Positions 12,330 through 24,308 of a stretch of DNA of 64,000 bases are shown one piece after another; position 1 is the first letter of the stretch, and each line of letters starts with the position of its first letter. The stretch comes from Nectonema munidae (lineage: Eukaryota > Nematomorpha > Nectonematoida > Nectonematidae). The notes beneath the pieces are model-generated. The model had not been told where the DNA came from. It ran no database searches and was given only the letters and a program-made list of their open reading frames with translations. The translations under genes were made by a program, and so were the position numbers. Location of the stretch: assembly GCA_030549495.1 (NCBI GenBank), contig JAUIRK010000388.1:214105-278104 (forward strand). The letters are read 5' to 3'.

Positions 12330-13090
12330 TTAGGAAATTTGTGTGCAAATCTTTTGATTTAGATGAATGAAATCTTTCTTTTTCATCATTAATTTTGAAA
12401 AGTACCCAGCATTTGTGTACCAAAATGTCGAATATGTTAGTAATGAATATTTTTTCCCATCTTCCATCTCTATAATACTGAGAAGTGGAATATCAACCAC
12501 TCGATCAACATGTCCCATTGGACTGTTGTAATACTTTACTTGCTCTGGAATCTCAATTTTTTCTAAATCTCTACTATAATGATCATGACCATACTCATGA
12601 TGATCATTACTTACAAAAACAATCGGCTGTTTGCCTTTTTTATAATGATAAAATTATAAATTGAACACTTTTTCTATCGTCACTTTTTTTTCTATAACAT
12701 CAGGTTTTCTACGAAATTGTGATGCTGCTTGCTTAAAAAATCTTTCTATCAAACCAGGATGAATAAAAGTAGTAAGTCTCTTCTTGAAAAAAGTTACATT
12801 ACAAGATATTCCATTATCTAACAAAAACTCAACAACATTTTTATTAAAAATAGCTATCAGCAGTCAGATTCACTCCTGAATTCAATTTTTTTTCATTATT
12901 TGGTTTATAAGCTCAAGAATACCTTGATAAGAATTGAATTGTTTTGGAGATTGTAAGAAAATATCATAAATATAGTGATCATCATCTTCAACAATGAACA
13001 ATTTTTGACCATATTTTTTTTTATCTTTAATGAAACCTTTAGAGCCAATCCATTCAAGCGTTTTAATTTGGCAATCCAGTTTATTCATTT
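12330..13090 (-). pseudogene. piggyBac transposase relic
   Basis: On the minus strand the order is that of a piggyBac DDD transposase. A segment from 13088 contains KKKYGQKLFIVEDDDHYIYD ('KWG.K.F.L.D..TGY' block). GVNLTADSYF near 12870 matches the 'G.N.T.DN.FTS' acidic block, and NGISCNVTFFKKRL follows. Then KQPIVFVSNDH and QVKYYNSPMGHVDR near 12510-12640 match 'KPV.FLS..H' and 'YN..MGGVD'. Stops and frame changes lie between segments. The N-terminus, the Cys-rich tail and the TIRs are not recognised. The arginine in the last block is unusual, since most family members have L or K there. Confidence 0.75.
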
Positions 13091-13605
13091 TAGATTTAGA
13101 AAAAAAGGACCTTAAAATCTATTTTTTCTTTTAAGATAACTTACATAACCAAAGTATGATGCTAGTGAATTTGATAAATTTTTATTTTTTTTTGTATATA
13201 TTGTAGAGTTGAAGATTTAAAATTAATTCTTATTTAAATTCTATTTCTACTTCCATACTAACAGTGATATAGGTATTTTTCTTTTTTGCATAGTTTAACT
13301 TAAAACTAAAAAGTAGAAAATAATTTTAGTAGTTTTTTTGGAGCTAATAGTTTGTAGAAAATAATTTGATAGTCTTTCCTTGTCTTCTTCATTTAATATT
13401 AGCTTCAAAAGAAAGTACTAAAATTATTTTCTAATTTTTGTTTACTTTAGAATCGAATTTTCCTATTATTATCTTAGCTTAAAACTTTAACTAATAACAA
13501 GATACAATAAAAATCAAATAATTAAATTAATGAAAAAAGAAACCTAAAAAATATTTTTTATTGTTTTGTACATAAGATTATCTTTTTTTTAGTAATTATA
13601 TTGTT
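13091..13605. other. 5' flank of hAT transposase, no left terminus found
   Basis: AT-rich DNA. A hAT left end matching the right end at 15527 should lie here or upstream, but no CAGGGGTTCTCAACC-like sequence is visible. Confidence 0.4.
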
Positions 13606-15290
13606 ATGTCTAAGAAACGTACATACCTGGATTCATATGTACAATATGGCTTTGACTTTGTTGTTGTGGATGGTGTTGAGAAACTTTTCTTTATTTTTCT
13701 TAACTTTTTCTTTTCTGCTGTGCTTCAAAATTCTTGGAAATGGGTCGCTGAAACCTTCAATACTGAAGCAGCATCTGGAAACTTCACATTTTGTCCATGC
13801 ATCCGATGGCCTTGCTACATTTGAAGCAAAAAGAGCTAGGTTTAGGGCTGCAGGAACACTGCCCAAACTTGGCTTTGTATCTGAGAAGAAGCCAATGCTT
13901 GCAGCCTCCTATAATGTAGCGCTGCGAATAGCAAAAGCAAAGAAATCTCATGATATTGCCGAGAAGCTAATTAAACCTTGTGCCTTAGAAATGGTTGAAC
14001 ATGTATGTGGAATTAAAGAAAAGCAGATGATTCAAGACATTCCCCTTTCTAATGACACAATTCATCGGCGTATTAGTGAAATGTCTGAAGATATTTGCCA
14101 ACAAGTTGTTGAAAAGATCAAATCTAGCCCAGTAAAAATATCTTTACAACTTGATGAAACTTGTGATATAGCCAATTTTTCACAACTTCTTGTTTTTGTT
14201 AGTTATGTGTGTGGAAAATAGCTAAAAAATGATTTTTTTGTGAACCTCTCCAGCAAACGACAAAAGCTACTGTTATATTGAAGATAATAGAAACACCCCA
14301 AGTGATAAAAACACATTGCTTTCTTCACAGAGATGCATTCGCTGCAAAAACTTTTCCTGAAAATCTGAAAATTGTTTTACAGAAAGTTGTTGAGGCTGTT
14401 AATTTCATTCGATCCCGAGCATTGAATCACCGTTTGTTCAAAACCTTTTGTGATGAGATGGGCTCTGAGCATTCCATTCTTTTACTGCATACTGAAGTGA
14501 GGTGGCTCTCACGTGGACTAATTTTAAATCGTGTGTTTGAGCTCCGTAATGAAGTGAAAATATTTCTCCGTGAGCGAAATTGAAAGCTGTGTGAAAATTT
14601 TGCTGATACCAAGTTCATCGCCTGTTTGGGATAACTGTCAGACATAATTTTTCATCTTAACCAAGTTAACAAACAACTCCAAGGAACATCAGTAACCATT
14701 ATTGAAGCACGTGAAAAGATAACGGCATTGCAGACAAAGCTAGACTTATGGGCACGGAGAGTTCACGAAAGCAATTTTGCAAATTTGCCAAATTTGGATG
14801 AAATCATTAGTGAAAATTCTGGAAATAAAGAGATCTCAGACCATTTGAATATCTTGAAGAATCACTTCACTGGCTACTTTTCAAAAGACATGATTCCAAC
14901 AGAGAAATGGATAATAAGACCTTTTGCCACTGAACTGTCAGAAATAAAAGCTGAAGGCCAGGTAAAAGATGAACTGATTGATCTTCAATCTTCTGTTACT
15001 CTTTGAGAAGAATTTGAAAAAGTTGGTGTCAATTTCTGGGTAAAACTCACAGATTCATTACCACTTCCTACTCAGCGTGCCTTTTAAGTGATTGTTCATT
15101 TTGTCACTACGTACTTGTGTGAATCAGGGTTCTCAAGTTTGGTAGCAATAAAGACAAAAGCCAGAAACCGCCTTAAAGTCGATGATGGTATGAGAATCAC
15201 TGTCAAAAACAGCTCCTCGCATAAACAAACTGGTTGACTCAATGAATCAGCAGTGTTCCCACTGATATTGCTACTGGTGTTTCTCTTCAT
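13606..15290 (+). pseudogene. hAT transposase (SCAND3/ZBED5-like), broken
   Basis: The ATG at 13606 starts MSKKRTYLDSYVQYGF, the usual N-terminus of SCAND3/ZBED5-like hAT transposases. A frame change leads into the zinc-finger-side block (CFKILGNGSLKPSILKQHLE) and then ISLQLDETCDIANFSQLLVF, which holds the first catalytic Asp. The block with the second Asp ('CTDGA.AM.G') is missing: the sequence jumps to THCFLHRDAFAAKTFPENLK. TEVRWLSRG follows at 14278-14583, and the C-terminal dimerisation part (LCESGFSSLVAIKTKARNRL) lies near 15110-15180. There are several stops and at least two frame changes. It lies inside a hAT whose right end is at 15527. Confidence 0.9.
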
Positions 15291-15499
15291 TAATTTTTGT
15301 TTTACAAATAAACTTTAATTTTTTATTTAGAACATGTTTAATTTTCTTTATTTTTGTGATACGAATGTATAATACTATTTTTTATGAAAGGGTTTTTTCC
15401 GATCTTCTTGATCTTCTGACAATTTTTGATGCCTTTGAATTTTTTGTATGGGATATGAGTAGGTGGTAAATGGAGAAATACATAAAGTTAAGGGGGTAA

Positions 15500-15527
15500 A
15501 TGATGGAGAAAAGGTTGAGAACCCCTG
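15500..15527 (+). mobile_element. right terminus of hAT element
   Basis: GGTTGAGAACCCCTG at 15513-15527 is the reverse complement of CAGGGGTTCTCAACC, a hAT end. It closes the element carrying the transposase at 13606-15290. The left end is not found, so the expected duplication of CTTTAGAG cannot be confirmed. Confidence 0.7.
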
Positions 15528-15669
15528 CTTTAGAGGGTCTTTTGGTGAAAAAGATTTTTTTGAAATTTCATCTAGACAAATACTCGAAATGGGATCAAGG
15601 TATTTTTATTTAATGAACATACCTGACATTTTTAAAATTAGATTTGCACATAATTTTTGATAACAAAAG

Positions 15670-16185
15670 ATCTATGTAAAATGAAAATTTCGTTTACCCG
15701 GGAAAAATGTTGATTCGACATCATTGTGTTCTAGGAGAATAGAAAACACGACTAATTGACGATTTTTTTGTCTTGTTCCGTGTATTTTTCTAACTTATGG
15801 TCTAATCCAACAAAAAATAATCAAAAAAATGTATCAAGTTGATGGAGGGGGAGAAGGGGGGAATCATTTTTGAAAACAAATGCTCTGAAAATACGGAAAA
15901 TGAGAATTTCGTTTTTAATAAGCGTAAAAAATGGGGATTCGAGATGATCGTGTTCTAGGAGTATAGAAAACACGACTAATTAGCGGTATTTTACCTTATT
16001 CCGTATATTTTTTCAACTATTGGTCTAATTCAACAAAAACTAATTGAAATACTGTGTCAAGTTTGGGAAGGATGAGGCTTATTTTTGAAAATAAAAGCTG
16101 CGAAAATGAGTAAACATCAAATTTCGTTTTTAATAAGCTTGAGAAATGTCGATTCGACATGATTGTGTTTTAGGAATACCTCTTC
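15670..16185. repeat. tandem repeat, ~220-bp period, ~2.3 copies
   Basis: A block with ATTTCGTTT, GATTCGACAT, GTGTTCTAGGAG, TAGAAAACACGACTAATT and GGTCTAATYCAACAAAAA recurs. The TCTAGGA marker is near 15730 and 15954, and a third variant (TTTAGGA) is near 16169. This gives spacings of about 224 and 215 bp. The third copy is partial. No coding capacity. Confidence 0.85.
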
Positions 16186-18244
16186 CTCCCAAAATTAGGC
16201 CATTAGAAATTTTTGTTTGACACCAATGTTATAGAAATCCAGGGAAAAATAGAAAATTAGATATTGTTTATAGAAATCCAATGGCTAAAAGGGTTAAAGC
16301 ATCTTTAGTTTGACACGCGATCTTGGATTTCTTAATTGAATATAAAACGTGATTTATGCCAATCAAATATTTTGTATTAAGTGAATATATAAATAAACCA
16401 TAAGAAATAAGCTTGAAAAGCTGCTCCAATTTTTACCTTCTGGTTTAATACCAAAGCTGATAATGTTTTAATATAAATTTTTTGTATTTTAATACATTTT
16501 ATGAATTATAGAATGCAAGCACTTCTAGCCTGATGTTGCAAAGTTCTATGATTTCAATAATCTGCCTCTTTGTACCATATGTCGTTCAAATGTCAATGAA
16601 TCAGTTACCCTTAATCAAAACAAGCATTGGAATCGATAAAGGTAAATGTAAATGTAATTTAAAAGCTAAGAGGAAATTATTTAAAATTTTCTGCTATAAT
16701 TAATTTAGCGAATCCTTTAATTTTAAGAATCGAAGAAAAAGTTAAAGATATAAGTTAAATTTAAAAAAAAATTAATTAATTAACAAAAAAACCGAAAATT
16801 CTCTTAAAATTAATAAAATGATTAAATAAAATGGACATTCACAATATTATTTAAATCAAATCAGCAGTATACGTTAACCAAAATCATTGAGTACTTTAAA
16901 AAATCTTTGAAATTCTTTCAAAATCTGAGTGGAATTCTATAAATTACTATAAAAAGACCAACTTAGGTGTCAAATTCATACCTGCCAAAGTAAAGAAATT
17001 TTTTAGCGTAAAGTTTTTCAAGTCAAAGTCATCATTCGCTGTGAGTTAGAGCGAGATTCCCCGAGTAGGTATTGTGTTAAACTCAATATTTGAACTTGTG
17101 AATAGGTAAAAAAATCTTCCTTGAATTTCAAGCAAGAGTTTTGATATGTATATTGCATATATTTGTTTGAAAGCTCTTTATTATATTTAATTTTGCCCTT
17201 AAAATTAAAGACAAAGAACCTTAAATTTACTAAGATATTAAGCTGAAAATACATTCTTCCTCGCCATGTTTACTATAACAGGTTTAACATTGACAAAACT
17301 GGAATGAAAACATGGTGTTAAAAAAGCCCCAATAAAAAGAGCTCATCTTTAATTTTGCTGAGTAAAGAGTAGTTGTGTTTGATTTTTGAAGAAAAATATT
17401 CTTTCTGTATGTGCTTTGTAGTTAAGTTATATCACGTTTGACATCAGTTACTCCTCAATGTACAGAGGAGCTAAAGGTACGAACACAAGCAGTATAAAAA
17501 AACCAAGACAATGATAAGGTTGACTTAGATTTATGATTGTTTAGGATCAAATCCGGTTTTATATTTTGCAGCACCAGAAAATATTTCGCCTATTTTTGGA
17601 ACTCTCTATTACAAAAAAATTTAAAAAATGATACTATTTACTTTTCAATTAAAAAAAAATGATCATATTTTCAATTTATATGACAGAATGCTACTACAAA
17701 TAAATACCTAACACGATATTATAGATCTTTATATAATTATTATTATAAATGCGTATTATTTTATAGTAAGCGTGAGTCCGTGCTTTGTGGTCTGGAAGCG
17801 TGCTTTGTGGACTTCCTTGCTCAGAGCGTTAAACTTGATGGGTATGCAAATCCTGAAGAGAGGGAGGTTTTTCACAATTTTAAAGGGCCACCACATTATT
17901 TTCTTATAATTATTTATATATTATTTATTTTTACTTTATATATCTCTTCATTATATAATTTTTACTGATCTCTATTAGCCAAAACGATTTTATTAATGCA
18001 CTAAAGTTTCCTTACAATTTCTTTTCATCTTTTGATAAAATAAGTAAAATTAGTAAAAAAACAATTTGCATCCCGATTTTTAGTTCTTGCTTTGTATCTG
18101 TAATCATTTAAGTTTTAAATATGAAATTCAAAAAAAATATTTCAAAAAATAAGAAGCAAAATTTTCTCAAATCAATAAAACTTTTTAGTAATGCATTTTT
18201 CGTTCAAAGCTTTAGTCAGAGAAATGTTTTCCAAAATACAGTCC
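16186..18244. other. no gene recognised
   Basis: AT-rich intergenic sequence. Open frames at 17018-17254 and 17780-17968 carry no recognisable domain. A small hairpin (CTCCTC / GAGGAG) sits near 17451-17470. Confidence 0.4.
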
Positions 18245-18325
18245 CAAATATACAATTAAAGTAAAAAATATATTTGATTAATTTATCAAATATACAATTA
18301 AAGTAAAAAATATATTTGATTAAAA
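18245..18325. repeat. 42-bp tandem duplication
   Basis: The segment starting CAAATATACAATTAAAG at 18245 is repeated from 18287, almost two full copies with identical sequence, implying a recent duplication. Confidence 0.85.
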
Positions 18326-18721
18326 TAAAACTCTTAATTTTTATTTCAATAAATAATCAAAATTTCTTACTTTCTTTTTTAAAAATAAGTTTACATTTGT
18401 AAAAGAAAACATTTAACCTAGAGAAAAGGCCCTCCCAGGCATATGTTAATTTTAGCGCCCCTTAAAAGTATATAGGTATGCAAAATAGACAAACTGTATA
18501 ACTGCTAAATTTATTAAACGTATCATAAATGAACTCTTAATCAAGATAAGACGTTTGGATTTTTGTTTTGTCCAAAAAAATTAATTATGTCAAAAATTAC
18601 TATGTTATGTCAAGAATTAAATTGTTAAAATATTTCATAGAGTGTAGGGGCAATGGACATGTTATATAAAATCAGTATAAATGGCGTAGAAAAAGGATAG
18701 AGTCCGAAAAGCTTAAGGGTG

Positions 18722-18865
18722 GGGGCGTGAGTAAGGTTGGTTAGGTACTGGGTTTGGATAACTCAAGGTCTTGGGTTCGATCCCGCATCAAGCCTACTTT
18801 CTGATAGTTCGATACAAGCGGCGAAAGTGTGCCTTCTCGATGAAAACAACCCACGGTACCTTTAA
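18722..18865 (+). repeat. tRNA-derived SINE, copy 2 (best plus-strand copy)
   Basis: An A-box-like stretch (GTAAGGTTGGTTAGGTACTGG) is followed about 40 bp later by a good B box (GGGTTCGATCCC). A family body follows with GCATCAAGCCTAC, ATAGTTCGATACAAGCGGCG and TCTCGATGAAAA. The tail reads CCCACGGTACCTTTA. It aligns along its whole length with the minus-strand copy at 29176-29316. The head is too degenerate to fold as a tRNA, so it is a SINE, not a tRNA gene. Confidence 0.85.
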
Positions 18866-20926
18866 GGGTGAAGGCGACTATTTGTAATGCATTTAAAATC
18901 AGTGATCTGGAAAGACCGTTGGGCAGACAAAAAAAAGCTTTCATAAATTTATTGTCGTAGGTTATCACAAATTACCGATTGTGAATTGTCCAATTTTGAG
19001 ATGGAAATTTTGAATTGAATTCATTTTCAAAATATGGCAAAGTTTTGAAAATAATAAATAGTTTTAACATTAAAATTTTAATTTTAAACTAATTTATTTT
19101 TAACAATAACTTTTTCAAAATATTTATACTTGATTTTAGTACTTGAAAAACAAAAGTATGTCAAATTGCCATCAATTTTAAACTTATTTTAGTTAGTCAA
19201 ACAGTACAATGAACTAGAGGAGAGCGCGTGTTGTAGAAATTTGAGCGAAAATGGTCCGCCCGCTAATTATTATTTCGGAGTCTCCCAGCACCCACAATAA
19301 AAAAACAAAATCCCGGCAAAAGCCCGCACTTAAAATTTTGAAACCCCCAATTTTAATTTTTAAAACCAAAGTTATCCAAAGAGTATCCAAAGTTGACATA
19401 AATCGATTTTGTAAAGTGATGATATATATAAAAGTTGACATGAGGGAGGGGGTTGAAATTTATCAAAAAAAGGTTGACGTCAATTGTGAACGACCCTTTA
19501 AGAGTAATTAACAAATTAATGCCAGGAGGCAGATATATGAGCAACATTTATGGTATCACCGATTCAGGCTGCATGTTTGAAAAACACGATTCTTATCTAA
19601 AAATCATAATTTTTTTAAGTTTTTTCTCATTTTTTTACTTTGCTAATACAAATAAGCTTTTATAAGCAACATTTGTTAACTTTAATTCAGACAATGAATC
19701 TTGGGAGATTTATACAAATACTCCAGTAACTCTCCAAATAAAATTGTTAACTACGTCACTGTACATATGTATATATTTTTGGCCATCACATCTGATCTCA
19801 TTAAGGTTTATGAAAATTTATTACTAGAGTTGAAAAAGTACAATTCAATTGGAGGACATAAAACTTTTTTAAAAACCATTTCTGACGAAAAATATCAATT
19901 TTATTCGTTTTTGAATCTTTTTTCAATTTTATAGGTCTTAATTAAATTAATTTAAGAATCTTAAGTTTTAAAGTAAGTATATGGTATTTTGCTACTAATA
20001 ACAAAATTAGATTCTGTTAAAACCTGGAGGTAACGTATTCACTCCATAAAGAAAACGTCTTACTCCAGAAGTCGGAGAAAAAAAAATGTTTGTAAATTTT
20101 AACTCGAAAAATTATATAAAATTAATTAATAAATATTATAATGAAATATTTTTTTAATTGTTGTTTAAAAAATTTTTTGAATAAACTATTCTACTTTTTA
20201 CAAATTATACACTGCTTATGATTTTTAAAGTTTGTTGTATATAAGTATTTTCAAAACTACAATTAGAATAGACATCGGTATTTCAGCAATTGTAAAAAAC
20301 ATAAATCGGCATAGGAATCTTTTGTTATGAATCGAATGAAGGTTTTTCCTTAGCCTTGTTCATGCAGTAAATAGTATTAACCGTGAACTAGTTGGCTCCC
20401 ATTTTTTAGTTCACGCAAAGCAGAGGAATTCGATTAATCCCTATTGAATGGAAATTCTAGTTCGTTTGGATTCCTCAACACGGGGAAATAACCCAAAATG
20501 GGTTAAAAGCAGTAATAGTCAAATGGTTAGATCCGTGAAGTATGTTTTTAAGAGCATGACAGATTTTGATTTTTCCTCGGTAGGGATGAGTTGATCGACA
20601 TGGGGATACAGCAATGGTCCAGCATAGGAGAGCTTTTGTTTTTCACAGGTCGAGCGGATGTGGAAAGCTGAAAGTCCTTTGTAATCTTCAGGGTTTGCAT
20701 ATAAGAGAGTGATGACAACCTCAGATACGCAGGTCGATAAATGAAAAGAGAAGTCAACTCTAATTAAAGGCTAGAAAATATTTTCTATTGCCCAGGGAGG
20801 GGGAAGAGCGAGTTAAAAAAAGTCATATTTGTTCAAGATAGTTAGAAAGTTTAGTTACCTGATCTGATTTTATAAGATGAGCTTGTGTTAATATGTTGAT
20901 TATGGAGATAGTCACGTGCTGGTCTA
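18866..20926. other. no gene recognised
   Basis: AT-rich, with many short overlapping open frames on both strands at 19200-19950. None shows a domain. The GC-richer patch at 19240-19320 may be a decayed transposon but is not assignable. Confidence 0.4.
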
Positions 20927-20934
20927 GTGAGATC
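20927..20934. repeat. 8-bp target-site duplication of outer hAT, left
   Basis: GTGAGATC precedes the outer element and is repeated exactly at 24301-24308. Confidence 0.9.
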
Positions 20935-20965
20935 TAGGGTTTGCATAAATATCGAAAATTAGGAA

Positions 20966-20973
20966 CCGATACC
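20966..20973. repeat. 8-bp target-site duplication of inner hAT, left
   Basis: CCGATACC precedes the inner element and is repeated exactly at 23853-23860. Confidence 0.92.
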
Positions 20974-23852
20974 CAGGACCGGTTTTTAGCCGATTTGACC
21001 GATTAGACCAAATGGCCCCGCGTCTGAAGGGCCCCGCATTTACTATGATCGGAACAGTTGAAATTAATCCAAAATACGAAATTTACAAAATGAGATATTA
21101 CAACGCAATATCTGAGCAAAGAGCGTGTTATTGCTAATGATATTTGCATATTAGTTGCTCTATACGAGACCAATTTACCCTGCTAATTTCGTCTGAATCA
21201 AATGGTTTTAAAGTGAGATATCAAATTTTAAACCTAATTCATTTTTGATTCTAATGCAAATTTGGCGAAAGGTAACTAATAGCGAACATAATAGTACACA
21301 TTCTGAGTAAACAAACACACCCACCTCCATGTGACGATCATATGAATGCCTCTATGTGACGATTATATGAATTAACACAACTCGAACTTGTGCTATCAAT
21401 ATACAGGTAATTTCATCTCACTTAAAATTTTTATTGCAACATTAAGAATAAGTTAAATAAAAGATTTAACTCCAAGTACATCCTCGGCCCTTCTAGTTTG
21501 ATTACCCAACTACAAATGTCCAAATCTGCATAGACTCGATCTAAATAAGGTACCTAATTACTAGTGGTGGCATAGATCACCCAGAGATTGCTCAAGGTCA
21601 TGTACTGAATAGCTACAGGTAATCATGTTTGTTTTTATATTTAGTAATTTTTAATTTTTTTTTTCCGCTAAAAGCAAAATGGCGTTAGCTATTTAAAGTT
21701 ATTTTATTCTGCTTTTTTGAAATATATTGTCATAAGTTTTTTACTGAACTGTTTCATTGAATATTTTATAACAATTTGTCTAAGTTTCATCAGAATATAT
21801 TTTTTTTAATATTTTTAATTTTGTCTTGTTTAAATAAATGAACAATTTAGAATCTTGTAACTGTTCACAATTACAAACAATGTCTTCATCGTCTTGTCAA
21901 CATAAATATTTTAAAATTTATATCACCAAAAAATATTATTTTAAAAATGTTAATTTCTTGTGATAGGTTTATTTCTTTACTAATTCTTCTGTTTTGTTAC
22001 TTTTTTAGATCTTCCTTTTTCTAAATACAAAAGTTAAATAAAGAGGCACTACATCATGACAAGCACAAGTAGAAATCGAGATAAAGGGCGTAAATATTTA
22101 TGTGGTAACAAGAAACGAGCATTGGCCAAGGCAAAGGCAGCAGAAAATAAAAAGCATAGAGGTGCTTTAAAAAAGTTCCTTGTCACGCCATCTTTGAAAC
22201 GCCCTCGGTTTGAAGATGAGAGAATCATCAATTATTTGCAGAATGAGGATAAAACCATGGATCAAATTTCAGATAATCATTAAAGGAATTGAATTTAGAA
22301 GTGCAGGACATTCGAGGCCAAGGCTATAACAACGGTAGCAACATGAAAGGTCACACGTCTGGAGTACAAGCCCGACTGTTGAAGGAAAATTCAAGAGCAT
22401 TTTTTGTACCATGTGCATGCCACAATTTTAACCTTTTCCTCGGAGATGTAGCTAAGTGTTGTCCAGATGCTATTACGTTTTTTGGGATCTTGCAAGCCAT
22501 CTATGTTTTGTTCTCAGCATCAACTAGAAGATGGGCAATTTTGAAAAAACATGTAACTATGTTAACAGTGAAACCCTTAAGCAATACAAGGTGGGAGTGT
22601 CGTATTGATAGCGTTAAAGCCATTCGTTATCAGGTTGGAGAAGTATATGATGCACTTGTTGAAGTAGCAGAGACAGCAGATCAGCCCAAGATAAAAGCAG
22701 AAGCCGAATCATTAGCCAACCAGCTAAAAAACTACAAATTTCTAGTTTCTTTGGTATTTTGGTATGATGTACTTTTTAAAGTTAACTATGTGAGCAAGGA
22801 ATTACAAGGTGAAAAAAAGGACATTATGAAGGAATGGACTCATATGAACAACTCTTGTCATGGCTGAAAAATTATAGGGAGGAAGGCTTTAATGGTGTTT
22901 TAGTAAGTGCAAATGAATTAGCTGAAGTTGTTGAGTTGCCATTTGAGTTTAGAAAATTTCAAGAAAAACAATTACGAAGAAGGAAAAGAATGTTTTTATA
23001 TGAAGCAGAAGATCAACCTATAGACGATCCAAAAGAAGCATACAGAATTCAGTGCTTCACCTTAGTGCTAGATCAAGCTATTCAGTCATTGGAAAGCAGA
23101 TTTCAACAACTCAAAAATCACGTCAAGTTATTTGGATTTGTAAATAACTTTCAAAATATACAGAAGTCGGAAATGAGAAAGCATGCATTAAACCTTGAAG
23201 CAGCTTTAACACTCACCAAAATGAAACAGGACGCTGACGGAAAAGTTGTTACTGAAAAAAGTAAAGACATTGATGGGTATTTGTTGGCTGAAGAACTTGA
23301 AGCTCTGAAAACTTTCCTTCCCTCTACAATTAAGCCTTATGCGTTGTTTGAACACCTGATAGAAAATAATAGATTTACAGCATTTCCTAATGTTTTCATT
23401 GTGTTAAGGATTTATTTAACAATGCCAATATCAGTCGCCTCAGGGGAAAGAGGTTTTTCAAAGCTGAAGCTAATTAAAACATACTTGAGATCTACGATCT
23501 CACAAGAAAGACTTAACAATTTGGCAATGCTCTCTATAGAACATGAGATTGCTAAAGCATTAGACTTTGAAAATATTTTAAAATATTTTGCAAATAGAAA
23601 AGCTCGAAAAGTATTATTCTAAAAGAGTATATTGTCTTTCTTTTTATCAAAAGTAAAACAATAAATCTATTCATTTTGCTTTTAAAATTTTATTACACCA
23701 TTCATTTAATGGTTATATATTTATCTTTTGTAGGATTATATGTATGTATGATGTTGTATATATATATATGCGTTATAAAATTTGTTATATAGAGGAGGGG
23801 GCCCCACTATCAAGTTTCTAATCGGGCCCCGCAACACTTGGCACCGGCCCTG
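20974..23852 (+). mobile_element. inner hAT transposon (ZMYM1/DUF4371-type)
   Basis: It starts CAGGACCGG and ends CCGGCCCTG, with perfect 8-bp duplications (CCGATACC) on both sides. Near both ends there is a GGGCCCC-type stretch. The 2,879-bp element carries a plus-strand transposase region at 22056-23622, which is incomplete. Because it lies within the outer hAT, it is the younger insertion. The 21000-22050 part is 5' leader sequence with no open frame of note. Confidence 0.92.
22056..23622 (+). pseudogene. hAT transposase (ZMYM1-like), internally deleted
   Basis: There are three open segments. At 22056-22283 a basic N-terminus contains KRALAKAKAAENKKHRGALK and ends TMDQISDNH. At 22289-22867 the sequence enters directly at the block DIRGQGYNNGSNMKG, which holds the second catalytic acidic region, followed by CACHNFNLFLGD and NTRWECRIDSVKAI. 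At 22834-23622 the frame changes and continues to the hAT dimerisation motif SGERGFSKLKLIKTYLRSTI and QERLNNLAMLSIE. Compared with ZMYM1-like relatives, the TTF-type zinc finger and the first half of the DUF4371 core are missing between the first and second segments. The long third segment is intact, suggesting a fairly recent copy. Confidence 0.9.
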
Positions 23853-23860
23853 CCGATACC
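23853..23860. repeat. 8-bp target-site duplication of inner hAT, right
   Basis: CCGATACC, identical to 20966-20973. Confidence 0.92.
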
Positions 23861-24300
23861 CATACCGAAAAAACTTACAAAACCGGGAAATCCTGGTTCC
23901 AAACGGTTCCTTAGGAGATATATAGAAAGCAAAATGATGCAATGAAATTGACGTTTTTGATTTATTATAAACAGATGTACACTTTTTCTTTCTATATCAT
24001 TATCATTAAAATGGTTCTAGGAGAAAAGTGTCAAAAGTGTGCAGCAGAGAAAAAAAAGATAAATAAACTTTTTGTCGTTTGCACACTTTTCTCCGTTTAC
24101 CATTAAAATGAGATGACAATGAAAAAAAGATTTTATATGAATGGAGTGCAGTAAAGTTTTATGCAAAGAATTGCATAGTGAAATAAATCAATTACAACTA
24201 AGTTATTCTCGGAACCGGGAATACTTTTCGGTTCCGAGACGGTTCCCAAATTTTTAGAACCGGGAACGTCCCGGCATTTCACACACGGAAGCAAACCCTA

Positions 24301-24308
24301 GTGAGATC
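24301..24308. repeat. 8-bp target-site duplication of outer hAT, right
   Basis: GTGAGATC, identical to 20927-20934. Confidence 0.9.

Larger units (their letters stand above)
20935..24300. mobile_element. outer hAT MITE, interrupted by a second hAT
   Basis: The ends are TAGGGTTTGC (20935-20944) and GCAAACCCTA (24291-24300), perfect inverted 10-mers flanked by identical 8-bp duplications (GTGAGATC), a hAT signature. Removing the inner element (20974-23852) and one copy of its duplication leaves about 480 bp without coding capacity, so this is a non-autonomous MITE. Its body has GGAACCG-rich stretches and a pair of complementary segments (GTGTGCAG... and ...TTTGCACAC near 24037 and 24080) that could fold. 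Confidence 0.9.

Noticed and set aside
19200-19950. A cluster of overlapping frames as coding sequence
   Set aside because: Both strands are equally open, compositions are biased by A/T runs, and no frame shows a motif or splice context.
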